A DNA stretch of 64,000 nt, taken from contig JAVTVJ010000049.1 in assembly GCA_034509425.1 (NCBI GenBank), positions 1,944,001 to 2,008,000 on the forward strand. Reading direction: 5' to 3'. Position numbers and translations under genes: made by a program. Below, in pieces: positions 1 through 11,560 of this stretch. Origin of the DNA: Eopsaltria australis. Its lineage: Eukaryota > Chordata > Aves > Passeriformes > Petroicidae. How positions within the stretch are numbered: position 1 is the stretch's first letter; each line of letters opens with the position of its first letter. Below the pieces are notes generated by a model. The model had not been told where the DNA came from and did no database searches. It saw nothing but the letters and a program-made list of their open reading frames with translations.

Positions 1-289
1 TACTCCATTTTAGAACTTCAGGTTTTCTCTTAATTTGTGATGCAACTTTTTTCTGCATTAAATGAAAGAGATGCCAAATCATTAATTGATACGGGGATAA
101 AAATGACTGATGTCCCTTAATATGTATAAGATGACTGACAGGATGAATTTTAATGCTGTAAAAGTAACACCAAAGTCTTTATTCTTCTGATGGGTGGGAT
201 GATGTTTTTACTCAGCAGCAAAAGGAGGGTGAGCTAATGCTTAACAGTGCTGGGATGGGAAGGCTGTGCGTCTAAGTGGAGGTCTGTAC

Positions 290-600
290 AAAACGGCTGT
301 CTGCAGCCTTAACTGTTAATTAGCTCCAATACTGGTTCAGCAATCACAGCCATGTTTCATGTGACCTCACTGGTGTGGCATCTGGGCAATTGTGTTTGGG
401 ATAATGAGCCCCTTCATCCATAGCAGAACAACAACATCTCCGCTTGGCTTGCAAAAGATCAGAGCCAGTCTGCTTCTCATCAGGGTGCCTGCCATCCCCT
501 TTGTATCACACCTTATCTCAAGCTTAACCTTTCACATCCTACATTAATTGTTTTTAGATTAAAAATTAACGAATCAATTTTAATAGCATTAAGGGGGGTG
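290..600. promoter_or_regulatory. Candidate conserved non-coding element with homeodomain-type sites
   Basis: This block differs from its AT-rich flank: base composition is more balanced, simple repeats are absent, and homeodomain-type cores are packed in (TTAATTAG at 316-323, ATTAATTG at 543-550, then several ATTA/TAAT cores to 596). No frame is open across it and no transposon is recognised. In vertebrate gene deserts such blocks are often enhancers of developmental genes. That is inference from texture only; no cross-species comparison was possible. Confidence 0.25.
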
Positions 601-2084
601 TGGGGTGGTGTTAATAAGCCCAGAGTATCATCCAAGAGGTAATTTAGATCTTAAATATTCCTGTCTGAGTTTTGAAATGAAAGAGAAACAACATTCCAGA
701 TCACTGGTTACAAATGATTGTAATCTTTTCCATCTATGAAGAACTGTAATCAGCAGAAAATATGGTCCTTCCTCCTCAACAGTACAGTTGTAACGAAAAT
801 AATATCTACTAAATATTCATATATTGTACAAAAATTATAGAAACAGTCACAAAAAGACTACCGTTGTTAAATATTTTTGTATTCCACACCATGGTGTAAA
901 GCAAAGCCTTGAAAACTTTTGACCCTTTGAGAGGTTTTTCTCTTATTTCTGTTCATTCTTAAAGGATAATGCGAAGATTTGCTTGATTCCACTGAAATTA
1001 TTGAACATGTTGTGGCTAAATTTCTGTAAAGCTACTCTTTCATGTTCTTTGATGAACTGTGAAGCTTTTCCCTTGCTTAGAAGAGTACTTACAAAGACAT
1101 GTTGCAATTTCACGAGGTGTGGCAATCAGTGCAGGAACATGACAGGAATTGCTAATATTTTGGATTGCTTTGTTTCACCAAAGCAGAAATAAGAAATACT
1201 AATTGAAGCTTGAATTCTGTCTCCATCCCCTAGATTTTGCAGACTTTATGTGCTTATACCTTTTCTCCCCCACTTGCACATTGCAGTTAGTCTTCTGCCG
1301 AGTTTGATTAAACTAAAGGAGAGCTGTGGTTTAATTTTCCTCATGGTCTGAGGCAAAGGTGCTGCTTCCAGCTAAGAGTAGCTATTTAGTTTCCTTGCAA
1401 TGGCAACTATAAAGTTATCCAATGCCTAATTAAAAGAGGGAATATCAAAATTTGTTCTGTCATTCTGTTTTTTTATATAAGCTCATGCTAATAACTCATC
1501 ATTGTGTTATTTAACCTACAGAATATATCTTTGATGGCTCTGAAAATATATTCCTTGTTTTTATTGATATAACTATCTTAAATTTTCTTTTATATTCATT
1601 CAACAGTAACTCTACTTATGGTTTACCATGTCTTTGAACTATTTAGTAACTCTTGTTTTTCTTACCTTTGTGTCAAACTAACCAAATACTATTAATTAAT
1701 TTATATTGTAACCTACAGACTTTTCATTATCTCACTGAGAAGGTGAGAAACTGAGACTAACTTGTATAGCATATTTGCGTAAGAAATTCAGAAGGAGATT
1801 TTAATGTTTTTATATATAAAATTCTAAGTTGTCCTGATCATCCTTCTTCATGGCTTAAAAATTACTTTGAATTTCATCTAGTCAACTTTTATGAATGCAG
1901 TAAATTGAAAAATCTGATATGAAGTTTAAATTATATAAGTATCTTAAAGGTAAGATATTTAACCTCAAAAGTTACCTCTGTTGGTAACAACTAAATTTTG
2001 TCACTTGTTTGCATGTGGGATGACTGCAATATTTTGAGAAAGGCATATGTCACACTGGACTCTCTGTACCTCATCAGCGAGTAC
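601..2084. other. Unique AT-rich sequence, no gene or repeat seen
   Basis: Stop codons are frequent in all six frames. The open frames on opposite strands near 943-1192 are short and overlap each other, as expected by chance. A G-run at 592-605 closes the preceding block. Nothing else is recognised. Confidence 0.6.
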
Positions 2085-2480
2085 TGACACCATCTGATGG
2101 GTTTCTTTCAGAACATGTTGCCTTTTATTTTGGATACCTGGTGAATGCAGCTTCTGTTACTGTGCCTAAACAGCCATTTCCCCACATTAATTATCATCTG
2201 CGCTGTTCCTCTATTGATCCATTCCTGTATTCAGTTTGCCCTTTCACGTGCTGCCATTGCTTTGATGAGAGAAAAATAGAAAAGTCTACTGCTTCTTGCA
2301 GCTTCTCTTCCTTTTTGGTGCATAAGCAATTTAATATACAGGCTCTTCTGCCATTAAAATTCCCATTATGAATCTTTATGAGACATTACAAATGTGCAGA
2401 GTGAAAACACAAGAGCACAGTTCGATCAGCAAAGGTTAATGAAGACAGCCTATTAGTATCCTGCTGGGTTTGCTGCTGAA
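2085..2480. promoter_or_regulatory. Candidate conserved non-coding element
   Basis: A ~400-bp block of balanced composition with little simple sequence. It carries E-box-like CACGTG (within 2246-2252) and CATCTG motifs and AT-rich homeodomain cores (ATTAATTATC near 2186). A 76-codon frame at 2141-2368 has no recognisable protein character. The texture matches vertebrate conserved non-coding elements, but this is inference. Confidence 0.22.
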
Positions 2481-5400
2481 TGCATTGTAGCAATGCTTGG
2501 AGGCTTTGCTCTCAAGGGAGCCCCAGTACAGTAAGGCAGGGAATGCACCATATGTGGACAGAGAAATGGAGAATGCTTGTAAGTTCACAGACAAGGCTGA
2601 AAAAAGAGTTGTAATTAGATGACCAAATAGTAATAATAAAAATAATTAAACAGCTTGCAAGGACCATTCAAAAGGTTTCTATTATCTTTGCTTTGCTAAG
2701 GTGGATATGGAAATGGGAAAGTTATTAAGCACATGGTACAGGCTGAAGTACTTCTCTTCTTTTGTGTTTATCAGGGACAAGTGCTCCTCTTTGTAGCCAG
2801 GCCAAATTCAAGAGTTTGGGTGTTGGTAAAGTCATTTGAAGGTCATTAAGGCCCAGGATCTAGCAGCTTTGTGTACCAGTCTGCTAGAGTTGCTAGAGAA
2901 TGCAGCACATAAGCTGAAATTGCTCAAAGCTTTCTGGTCATTGCAGATGAGCAAAACCTGCTTTTGATTCTAGAGACTGTTTTGATACTGAAGTTATTTC
3001 TGAGGGGTGAGCTAAAGAGTAAGTTGCTTGCTTTATAGCAAATGACATCTGTATGCCAGGGACACATCTATCAAGTCTCTTTTTGGAGCTGGTGGGCAAC
3101 CAGTGCTATTTTAAATAAATATTTTTCTTTTCTGAGTGATGACATATGCAGGGTTAAGTATTAGCCTTTTATAACTTTGCTAGCTCAGGAGCTCCAACCA
3201 CACAATTCAAACACTAAAATTATGAAGTGTAACTATAAAGTCTGTTAAATTTGTATTGTTATTGAAACTTAAAGAGTTCTGTTTTCCAGATTTCTCTGTG
3301 TTTTGACAACAAGGGCTTGAAACACACTGCTGAAAACCCCAAAGGAAAATCAGGTTCTTCTGTTGCTGATCCACTTCAGCTGGAGAGTAATAAAAATGCT
3401 AAATAGAGCATGACCTGTTCACTCTGAAGATACCATAACTTTCTGAGGGAGAGAGAGTTTTGAGGAAAATATTTTTTGTTATGGTGCCAGTATTCTGGAG
3501 TCTTGAGATATCCTTCTCATGTTAGTTGTCTACTGCCAAAACATGGAAAATGGGCAGTTTATGCTACATGGGTTAAATGTGGGACATTACCTGATGCCTG
3601 TTGCAGAATGACAGATAGAAAAAGAGACAGCAGAGCTGAAAGGAGTAGCTTGAGAAATGTGTTAAATGTAGCAAGAAGTCCTGTGATTTGTAATATCCTA
3701 TGATATCTCATGACAATGATTTTAAATGCCTGTGGCTATGCATGCTTTAATATGAGATTAGTGTTACACTTCTATTTTCTAGTTATATCAGGATATGCTT
3801 AAAGTATGGTAGAAACAGTATAAGTCTTTCTTGTGAATGACTTTAAGCTTAGAGAGCTCTGGCACTTGGGAGGTAGCAAACACATTTATAAGGAAACTAC
3901 TCAAGTCAATGGCTTGTGAAAGATGTTAACATAAGGTAACGTCATCTGGAAACAACAATTAAGTGAAGATGGAGAAAAGAAGAAATGGTGCTGCATAACT
4001 TTATTAGATATTATTTGTACTGACTAAGAGTTTAAGCTGTATCCTGAGTTTTCTGAAAAGCTACCTTTACTTAAGCTTCAAGAAAATGAACATTTATTGA
4101 ATATTGTAAAATACAGTTAATAATTTTCTGCTTAAATAGTCACAAGAAACTTCATGAGCTTAACAGGCTGGAAAGTTGCTCTCTCTTGAGGTATGTTGCA
4201 AGTATGTGTGGAACAGTAAATGCAATGATTTAGATTTTCAGATTAGTTCCTTCTCTATCCACTTCTTTGATCCTCATTGTCGAAGAAGGTTGAATAGTTT
4301 TTCACCACTCCTTTTCCCTCAAGTGGATATCTGCAGTTCTTTAGTTTTTATGGCATCAACATGTAGAAATTTAAGAATTCAACCTTTCCTACCTTGACTA
4401 CTGGGTAACTCCTGTCCAGCTGATGCACTTCTAACCACAGGAGTTTTTGATTATGTGGATGTGATCCTTGCTGAACATTCTACTAAGTCAGATGGCATTT
4501 AAGTATAGTAAAGCTCCAACAAAACCCACCAAGTTTTACATATAATTTGTTTGCAGAGATGAGAGGCTTGTAGCTATGTAACGTGCTGCTGAATGTTTCT
4601 TTTATGCCCTCATGTTCTCCAGTCAAGAATTTCAGATTAATACTTGAAAAACAGCTATAACTTACCCATAGCATACTACCTAGAAATTTAACAGGGTGTA
4701 ATATAAAATAAAACATGTATCCAAGAGCATGAGTTATGACACTTATAGGAACCATAATTTTGTATTTCCTGACTTTTGAGTGTTAAAGGGGGGATTAAAT
4801 TCCTAATTGTACTAGCATTAATATAGTTTAGTGCATCAAATACCTTTTCTGGCCCTCACATATTTTTCTTCCAGACCCAACCACCAATTTCACCAGGGTT
4901 TTTTTGGGGGAAATAAAAAAAACTCTTAGTATATGCTTGTGATCAGTTGATTCTTGCTCTACATGAGTTAACAAATCCAGGTGATACTTTAGGTAAAATA
5001 ACCCTCAGTATTCTGCTTAGTTCACACAGCAGGAATAAAGGAGAAGATTTATTCAATTATTCAATATTATTCAATAGTGGGTGCTTGTTAAACAGTGGGG
5101 GAATGCAGAAAATTCTAAATACAACAAATCATGCTTGTAGGCATAAAAATTGGGGGGGAGGGGAAGAGTTGAAGTAAAGCACTACTGCTTCTTTTTAACA
5201 CAGAGGTGATTTCACAGTGCTGTAATAATTTAGAAGTTAATGGAGACCTGAAAACAAGGGGTTGTTTCAAACTTAACATGGTTTACTCTCTGTGATTATT
5301 GGTGATTCTGAACAGTAACTGTCAACAGAAAAAAAGCTGTGTCATTCTGAAAGGCTTTATCTAAAAGATATTAAAAGTTAAGATACCTGCTGAAATTATG

Positions 5401-6278
5401 ATTGGCCTGGAATCGAATACTGCTTCTGAGAGAATCTGGAGTTTTGACCTTGATACTGATGAACATTTTCTTGTTTACTTCCTTGAGCTGAAAGTAAAAG
5501 AAAAAAAGTTTGAAATCATGGTACTGGAGAACAGTATCTTGGGTCTTCAGAAAGCCTTTAACTGTCTCTAAACCATTTCTGTAGGGATAAAAAAGGGAGG
5601 CTTAAAAAGTAAGCCTGACCAGTTTATTTTCTGAAATACTGGCAGGGATGACTGTAGAGTTCCCCATTCAAATTATCGTCCTGGAAATATACCAAAAGAG
5701 TATAAAATTATTCAGCCTTCTTAATAACTCTAAGGGCATTCAAATTTCTTGGGTTTGTTTGTTTGTTTGTTTATTTGTTTTGTTTTTTGTCCTGTAAATA
5801 TTTATATTTGGTCATCTTGATTACAGATAGTCACAGTGGTTAGAGGCAAAAATACCATCTAAAGAAATAAAGCACTGCAGAGTACTCTGCGGTAATATTT
5901 TGTGTGTTGAGTAGTAGGTTCAGTAATTCTGGTAACCATTTATTCTCTTAAGTCCATTTCATTTTATTGCATCTTCTTAGTTTTCCTGCTTCTAGTACTT
6001 GTGCCTAGTGGACTGCTGCAGAACTGACAAAATGCTTATCATTCTGGCAGCTGATAATCACATTTGTTAGGAACCATGATCATACAGCTCAGACACACAA
6101 TTATGCAGGATATAACATCTTCATTCTATGGACTTTCATTTTATTATAGAGTTACTCTTGCTACTCCAATTGTTAACTTTAAGCTACATTTTTCACTTTA
6201 ATTTTATAAGTTTTGTGGAACTAAATCAGCATATTTTACCCAGGTTTGTTAAATTCCTTGTGAATAGACTCAGTGTGT
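2481..6278. other. Unique AT-rich sequence without recognisable genes
   Basis: About 3.8 kb with dense stops in all frames, short T/A runs and one (TTTG)n tract (listed separately). The 90-codon minus-strand frame at 4483-4755 has no domain, signal or splice context that I can see. No transposon was identified here by eye. Confidence 0.6.
5752..5790. repeat. (TTTG)n microsatellite
   Basis: Five to six uninterrupted TTTG units, then imperfect copies (TTTA, TTTTG). The same motif recurs at 15883-15916 and 49332-49364. Confidence 0.9.
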
Positions 6279-6320
6279 TTCATAGAAACATAGAATGGGT
6301 TGGTTTGGAAGGGGTCTTGA
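6279..6320 (-). mobile_element. CR1 LINE 3' tail fragment, minus strand
   Basis: The plus strand reads catagaaacatagaatgg followed by ggttggtttggaagggg-tctt. This is the reverse complement of the CR1 3' end, in which a 'tcccttccaac' block precedes the terminal octamer repeats. About 40 bp remain, and they abut the LTR-like segment to the right. Confidence 0.6.
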
Positions 6321-6577
6321 AAAGGCGGGAGACTGGGGGAATGAAGAGGGTGTGGAGGAGGAATGGTTAGAGGGTAGCACTGCATACAGATCCACACAGA
6401 ACTGGGTACCTGTTGAGCAGCCTGTTATGGCGATTATATGGTGTAGGTAAAAGATGAAGGATTGCTATACATATATATGGAGTTGCTTTGCTTATATAAG
6501 GTCACTAACTGTAATTGTTTTTTAATAAACCCGTGGTAACAGCAAAGGTGGTTTCATCAGCCAGCACTTGGAGTGGT
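6321..6577 (+). mobile_element. Probable retroviral-type LTR, plus orientation, with PBS-like sequence after it
   Basis: The segment has LTR signals in order: a TATA box (CTTATATAAGG, 6491-6501) and a poly(A) signal AATAAA at 6524-6529. Just after it (about 6578-6592) lies 'tgttgatagaagtggg', which resembles the tRNA-Leu primer-binding site typical of ERV-L-type elements ('tggtgtcagaagtggg', from memory). The left edge is uncertain; TGTTATGG at 6423 and GGTAACA ending at 6541 could instead be the ends of a shorter LTR. No internal retroviral coding sequence follows. The family is not identified. Confidence 0.42.
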
Positions 6578-7716
6578 TCTGTTGATAGAAGTGGGTGAGC
6601 AGGAGACTGAACAGGGCTTGGTGGTACTTGTAGGTTACTTCCCCTGTAAATGCCCCTATGTAACTCCATGGAAGATTCACATATTAGGACAAATATTGCT
6701 TTCAGAAAATCAAATTTGTAATCAGATTTATGTCACCAGATGTCTTCACTGAAGGGTGTAAGAAAATGTGTCCTTTTACTGAAATTTCACTATATTTGCA
6801 ACTGTGTATCTTTGTGCATATTTTTGTTTGGTTTATCTGAGAAAATTGGTGATTTGTCAAACACAGCTTGTTGTGCTATTACTGGTGTTACACCTTATAT
6901 CTCTTTACATTAAGAAAGTGGCAGAAATAACATGGATTGTTGTGAATTCCAAGTATGTTTTATGGGGAAAAAAGTAATTACTCTAATTTTAGGTTTATGA
7001 AACTGTAGAACTGTGTAGGTGCTAAAATCATCTATGATTTTTGCTGACAAAGTTTATTATGCTCTGTATTTGATGGTACAGTATGTTGTTACGTTTTCCC
7101 TTCATGCATATTCCTCTGCCTGCATTGTATGCCAAATAATGTATTGTAGAATACTGAGCGACTTGAGGAACTTTGGGGATGCAGCTTGGTAGTAGTAGTT
7201 TTGAATTACATTGCATGGAGTTTTACACATAATTCTGAAGTGTGCCAGAATATTGTCACATGCTGAATTTGTGCAGGGACTAATTGAATAGAGAGCTTAT
7301 GTAGTAGTGGGTAGTTTTGTGCTCTAGCAGAATTGTTACAGATACGGTGTCTTGTAATGTGTAAACTGTTCTGAGGGCTAAACAGTGACTGTTCTCTTGG
7401 GATGATTATTTCCTGGGATACCTGCAGTTATGAAGGGATTGATACACAGCCTAGATTGCTTAGCAGCTGCTTTGTGTTCTCTTCTACTTTGACAAGAATT
7501 GTGACACACAATCTTGCAGCATAGTCAAGTTGCCCAATATCCAAGTTGCTCTGTATCCTACTAATGGGAATTTCACCACCTTAGACTGGGGAAATACTTA
7601 TGGCAACATTATCTAGCCATGAGTTTTTGAAATTGCCAATACCCTGGGGCAAAAAAGAAAAGGGATCCCACGCTGTTGCTAGTATACTTTGTGCAGTTTG
7701 GGACTTCTCGCCAATG
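6578..7716. other. Unique sequence, no gene seen
   Basis: Apart from a possible few tens of bases of retroviral leader at the left end, nothing is recognised. A 21-bp word at 7231-7251 recurs exactly at 12376-12396. Confidence 0.5.
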
Positions 7717-7848
7717 CATTTTCGTTTGGACAACACTCTCAGGGTACATGGTGTGACTCTTGGGGATGGTTGTGTGCAGAGCCAGGAGTTGGGCTTGATG
7801 ATCCTTGTGGGTCCATTCCAACTTGATACATTCTGTGATTCTGTGATC
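7717..7848 (+). mobile_element. CR1 LINE 3' end, plus strand
   Basis: A classic CR1 3' untranslated end: 'tttggacaacactctcaggg', 'atggtgtgactcttggggat', 'ttgatgatccttgtgggtcc', 'attccaacttgatacattct', then 'gtgattctgtgat'. CR1 is the dominant non-LTR retrotransposon of birds, and most copies are 5'-truncated like this one. The overlapping open frames on both strands at 7581-8034 (up to 122 codons) run across this element and are not genes. Confidence 0.88.
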
Positions 7849-9477
7849 TTTTTAAGGGTGCACATGGTACTGTGCAGCTATATAGTCCGTCCCCGACATG
7901 GGATTTTTGAAGCTGTTTGCTTGCCAGCAGAAGCAAGAAATGGAAGTGCATGCAGAGTCACTGTTTGAAGAAATGACGTTTCCTGTTCTCCATGGTTCCT
8001 GTGGAAGCAGAGAAGAATATATGCCATCATGCAAGCATCCTCAGTAAGTAGGCATATTCATATTGCCTATTTCAATGCTGAAGAAGTTGAGTCAATCAAG
8101 GTAGTTGATTTGCTTACTTGGGGCTTATCTGAGTTGTGAGAAGAACAAAGAATGGTGGATAAGAATTTTGTAAAAAATAAGATATGGTCTCCACTGCAAG
8201 GAGAACTTCAAGGTATGAAAAAGGGCATTCATGTACACTACGCCTTTGCTGAACTTTTTGCACTGGACTAGTGGTTTGACACAGCTGCTTGAGGAGGTTT
8301 TGATTTTAGCTTAGCATTAAAACCAAATTGATCAGGGTTCTGATTATGGTGACATTTATGAAACAAACACCATTTTGAACTAGGAATTCTTACTTTATGC
8401 TTTGCTATGTGGCTCCAAATTTACGCCCTTCATGGGATTTTGTGAACTTAAATGACGCTAAAAAATTGCAAAACATTCTTTTATTTTTTCTCTAGTCAAA
8501 GGTGATTGCAATATTTTTCTCTACAGATTTCCTTGCCCTGGGTCAAAATCTTGTTATTCTGTAAGCAAATGTGATTCTCTATAGATGATGAGTTAAGGAG
8601 AGAGTCACTAAGAAACAGATAGTACTTCCCTGAGGCAAATAACACGTGCTAATAATTTGATCACAAGGAAGAAAGCTGCGCTTGATTATAGTCCTAGAGA
8701 AATATAACCTAGTTATTCAGAAATAGCTGCTTCTTGCAATATTTTTTAGGTTAATGGGTTTTTAAAGCTGTTCAAAAAAGCCTATCACAGGTCTAATGTA
8801 TTTTTGGTAATCACAGGAATTTAAAGAAAAAAAACAAACAAAAGACATTCAAAAGCTGCTTTCAGTTGCACTTTTATGTAATTTTCATGTAGACTTTAAG
8901 TTATTCTATTTAATATTGGTCTAAGGATCAATTTGAGAACATTATTGAAATGCACATAGTAATGTATGATAACATGAAAACTGATCTTCCCCTTTCCACC
9001 TCCAACAGTTACTAGAGACATTTCTGTAAAAGTTGTGGTTAACTAATGCAAGTATTTTGAGCTAGGTGAGTGCCTACAGCAGCAAAATGACTTGAGAGAT
9101 AAATCTGCATTTCAATAAACACATTATTGAAATAGCTGAGAAGTAATAAGCCAGAATTTCAGCTATGAAAGATTGTGGAGGAATTTAATACAGATGTGAG
9201 AAACAGATAATGTCATAACATTATTGTCCATTTATCTATAACAAGGTTTTGCCTCTATTTCTGTTATTACTTATCGTTTTAGACTCAGTGTTTTGAGAAC
9301 AGCTGTAGCATAAGTATTCAATTAAACTTGATTTTGTGACATAGAATGCTTATTTCCTTTAAAGAATAGCTACCTGGGTTTTCATGTCATGTGTTTTTTG
9401 CTTTAGTCTGATTTCTCCTCCATTTTAAGTAAAGGCTTGCATTTTAATAAAGGTGAATGCCAGCAGTGAGGTGAGTG
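7849..9477. other. Unique AT-rich sequence, no gene seen
   Basis: Dense stops in all frames; only short A/T runs. No transposon or exon-like segment is recognised. Confidence 0.6.
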
Positions 9478-9545
9478 TTCTAAGAATCTAAGAACTGTTT
9501 AAGTTGGAAAAGATCTTTAGGGTCATGGAGTTCAACTTAACTTAC
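9478..9545 (-). mobile_element. CR1 LINE 3' tail fragment, minus strand
   Basis: The sequence 'aagttggaaaagatctttag' followed by 'ggtcatggagttcaac' is a diverged reverse complement of the CR1 terminal region ('...gttgaactc...aaggtcccttccaac...'). Confidence 0.6.
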
Positions 9546-10024
9546 CACTGGATTACACACAATCATGGGGTCTGGACTAACTGACAATGAGCTGAAGATT
9601 ATATTTGTGCTTACCTTAGAAGTCAGAATCACACTAAGTGCTTTTTTACTATTGTAGAGATGGTCTGTAACTCAAATCTAATTGCTTGTGGGCATTTTTT
9701 AATTACTGAAAGTGACATTTGTGAAGTAGTGGAAAAGACTTGAAAATGTGGAGAGAATTGTCCAGTAGCTCTTGCAAGGAAAAAAAAAAGGGATTAGATT
9801 TGAAGAAATCTGAATCTTTTATTTTAGCATTTTTAAAAGTATGGCTTCGTCCCTTTTCATCAATATGCAGCTATTCAGAAAATGAAAAAAGTTATAGCAA
9901 AAATACAGTTGTGGAATAGAATTTTCTCTTAAGCCTTCCCCTTTAATAAATTATCATAATGCAGCAGTCTTCTGAAGGTGAGGAAAATAAAAAAAAGGTA
10001 TTTGTTATTTAACTTGCATAGCTA
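9546..10024. other. AT-rich spacer left of the composite satellite
   Basis: No gene or transposon seen. An A-run at 9779-9789 is the only simple repeat. Confidence 0.5.
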
Positions 10025-10425
10025 AGAATCATGGAATGAAGTTAAAGGAAAAGACAGGAAAGGAAATATAATGAAATTAAATGAAATGGAAAAAACCGAA
10101 AATTCTGTCATGAAGTAGCGGCAATGAAATGGAATGGATGGAAATGGGATGAAATGATACTCAGTGAAATATTGAGACTTAATTTCTTTTTATGAAATTC
10201 CTTTCATGAAAGGAAATGAAATGAGGAAGCAAGGAGAGAAGTTAAATGAAAAGACAGAAAAAGAAAAATAATGAAATGAAATTTTAAAAAAACTGAAAAT
10301 ACTTAGGAGAAGTTAAATCACTGGAATGGAATTGAATGAAATGAAGTGCTGCAAAACTAACTGAAATTTAATGAAATGATACTCATTGAAATCTCAAGAT
10401 TTCACTTCCTTTCATGTAACGAAGA
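10025..10425. repeat. GAAATG-rich degenerate repeat block 1
   Basis: The pentamer family AAATG/GAAATG/GGAATG recurs throughout. A longer pattern is overlaid on it: a segment 'gatactca(g/t)tgaaat...' followed by 'ttcctttcatg' occurs near 10157-10210 and again near 10377-10416. This suggests a higher-order unit of about 200 bp. The block abuts the telomere-hexamer-bearing repeat, and the same pairing recurs at 11034-12060. Confidence 0.8.
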
Positions 10426-10594
10426 ATTTTCCTCATGGCAGTGTGACGACGTTGCCAGCTCCACACTTTTGAAGCACCTATGGCACAAAGGACCTCTGCC
10501 ACAGTGCCAAGCTGCAGTCAGGGTTAGCACTGAGGGAGTAAAAGAGCCTCCAGGAACAATGGGGCTGAAAAAGACACAGAAAGGTGATCCCAGA

Positions 10595-11033
10595 AAAGCC
10601 CCAACATGGTTGCACCTAAATCTGCGGTGCCCAGCATGTGGGTAGTGCCAAGAGGCAAGGAACAAGTTTGGGGCAGTGCCGTCCTCCTCTTGGCATTCCT
10701 ATTGCAGTTGCAGTGTCCTTGGAGCTCTGGGACTTGGTGGGTTTCTTAACCCTAACTCTAAGCGTAGTCCTAACCCTAGGTGGAGCTCTAAAACCAGCAT
10801 TCAGCCAGTGCTGGTGCCAAGCAGAAAGATGAGGTGGGAGCAAAGTTGGGGCAGTGCCGTGTTTGCCTTGGCATGCCTTTTGCAGTTGCAGTGTCCCTGC
10901 AGCTCTGGGCTTTGTGGTTTTCTGAACCCTAAACGTAATCCTAACCCTAGGCGGAGCAGTAAGTAGATCAATCGGCCGAGGTTGGCGCCAAGCAGCAAGA
11001 TGAGGAGGTAGCAATGTTGGGATAGTGCCGAGA
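10595..11033. repeat. ~171-178-bp tandem repeat carrying CCCTAA hexamers, block 1
   Basis: Aligning on the phrase 'gttggggcagtgcc' puts its copies at positions ending 10680, 10858 and 11029, giving periods of 178 and 171 bp. Each unit has the same order of parts: 'gcagttgcagtgtcc', 'agctctggg', 'tttgtggt', a cluster of telomere-type hexamers ('aaccctaactctaagcg' then 'cctaaccctagg' at about 10748-10782; 'gaaccctaaacg' and 'cctaaccctagg' at about 10923-10952), 'ggagcagtaa', 'tggtgccaagcagaaagatg', 'ggagcaa'. Units differ by substitutions and small indels, so the array is old or loosely homogenised. The 132-codon minus-strand frame at 10616-11014 runs through it; its translation is itself repetitive, which reflects the near-multiple-of-three period rather than a gene. 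Confidence 0.85.
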
Positions 11034-11560
11034 AGATATTTCTTTCATGAAACAAAATCTTGAAAACAGGAGAAAGTTTCACAATCACTCTGGAAGTGAG
11101 AGATAATTAACAAAAATGCAATTAAAAAAAAGGACAATTTTGAAATGGAGTGACTACGTTTAAATGGATTGCGATTAAACAAGGTGCATTGGAAAGGACT
11201 GAAACTTACCGAAATGAACTTTACTGAAATCCTAAAGTCAGCAAAAATAACAAAAAAGAGGAGAAGAAATTGATGTAATGAAATGCTTAAAGAAAAAAAA
11301 TTGTTCTGCACTGAAGGGGAAACAATAAAATTGCATGGGATGACATGAAGTGCAGGGAAATGGACTAAACCTTGCCAAACTGATCCTCATTGAAACGGCA
11401 AGATTTTATTTCCTTTCATGAAATAAAATCTCAGAGTCAGAGAACAAAGTGAAATAAACTGACTGGGGTGGACTTCTAATGAAATTAAATTCTATGGAAA
11501 TAAATAAAGGAAAATTCTGAAATGAAGGAATTGTAATGAAATGTAGTGAGATGATGTGAA
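11034..11560. repeat. GAAATG-rich degenerate repeat block 2
   Basis: This is the same sequence class as 10025-10425. Shared longer words are 'tttcatgaaa' followed by 'aaaatct' (11043-11062 and 11415-11432), 'ctcattgaaa' (11385-11394, compare 10381-10390) and 'gaagtgc' (11348, 11559; compare 10343). It separates the two blocks of the ~177-bp repeat, giving the order GAAATG-block, hexamer block, GAAATG-block, hexamer block. Confidence 0.75.

Noticed and set aside
7581..8034. Overlapping 60-122-codon frames on both strands
   Set aside because: They span a CR1 3' end and have no independent support.
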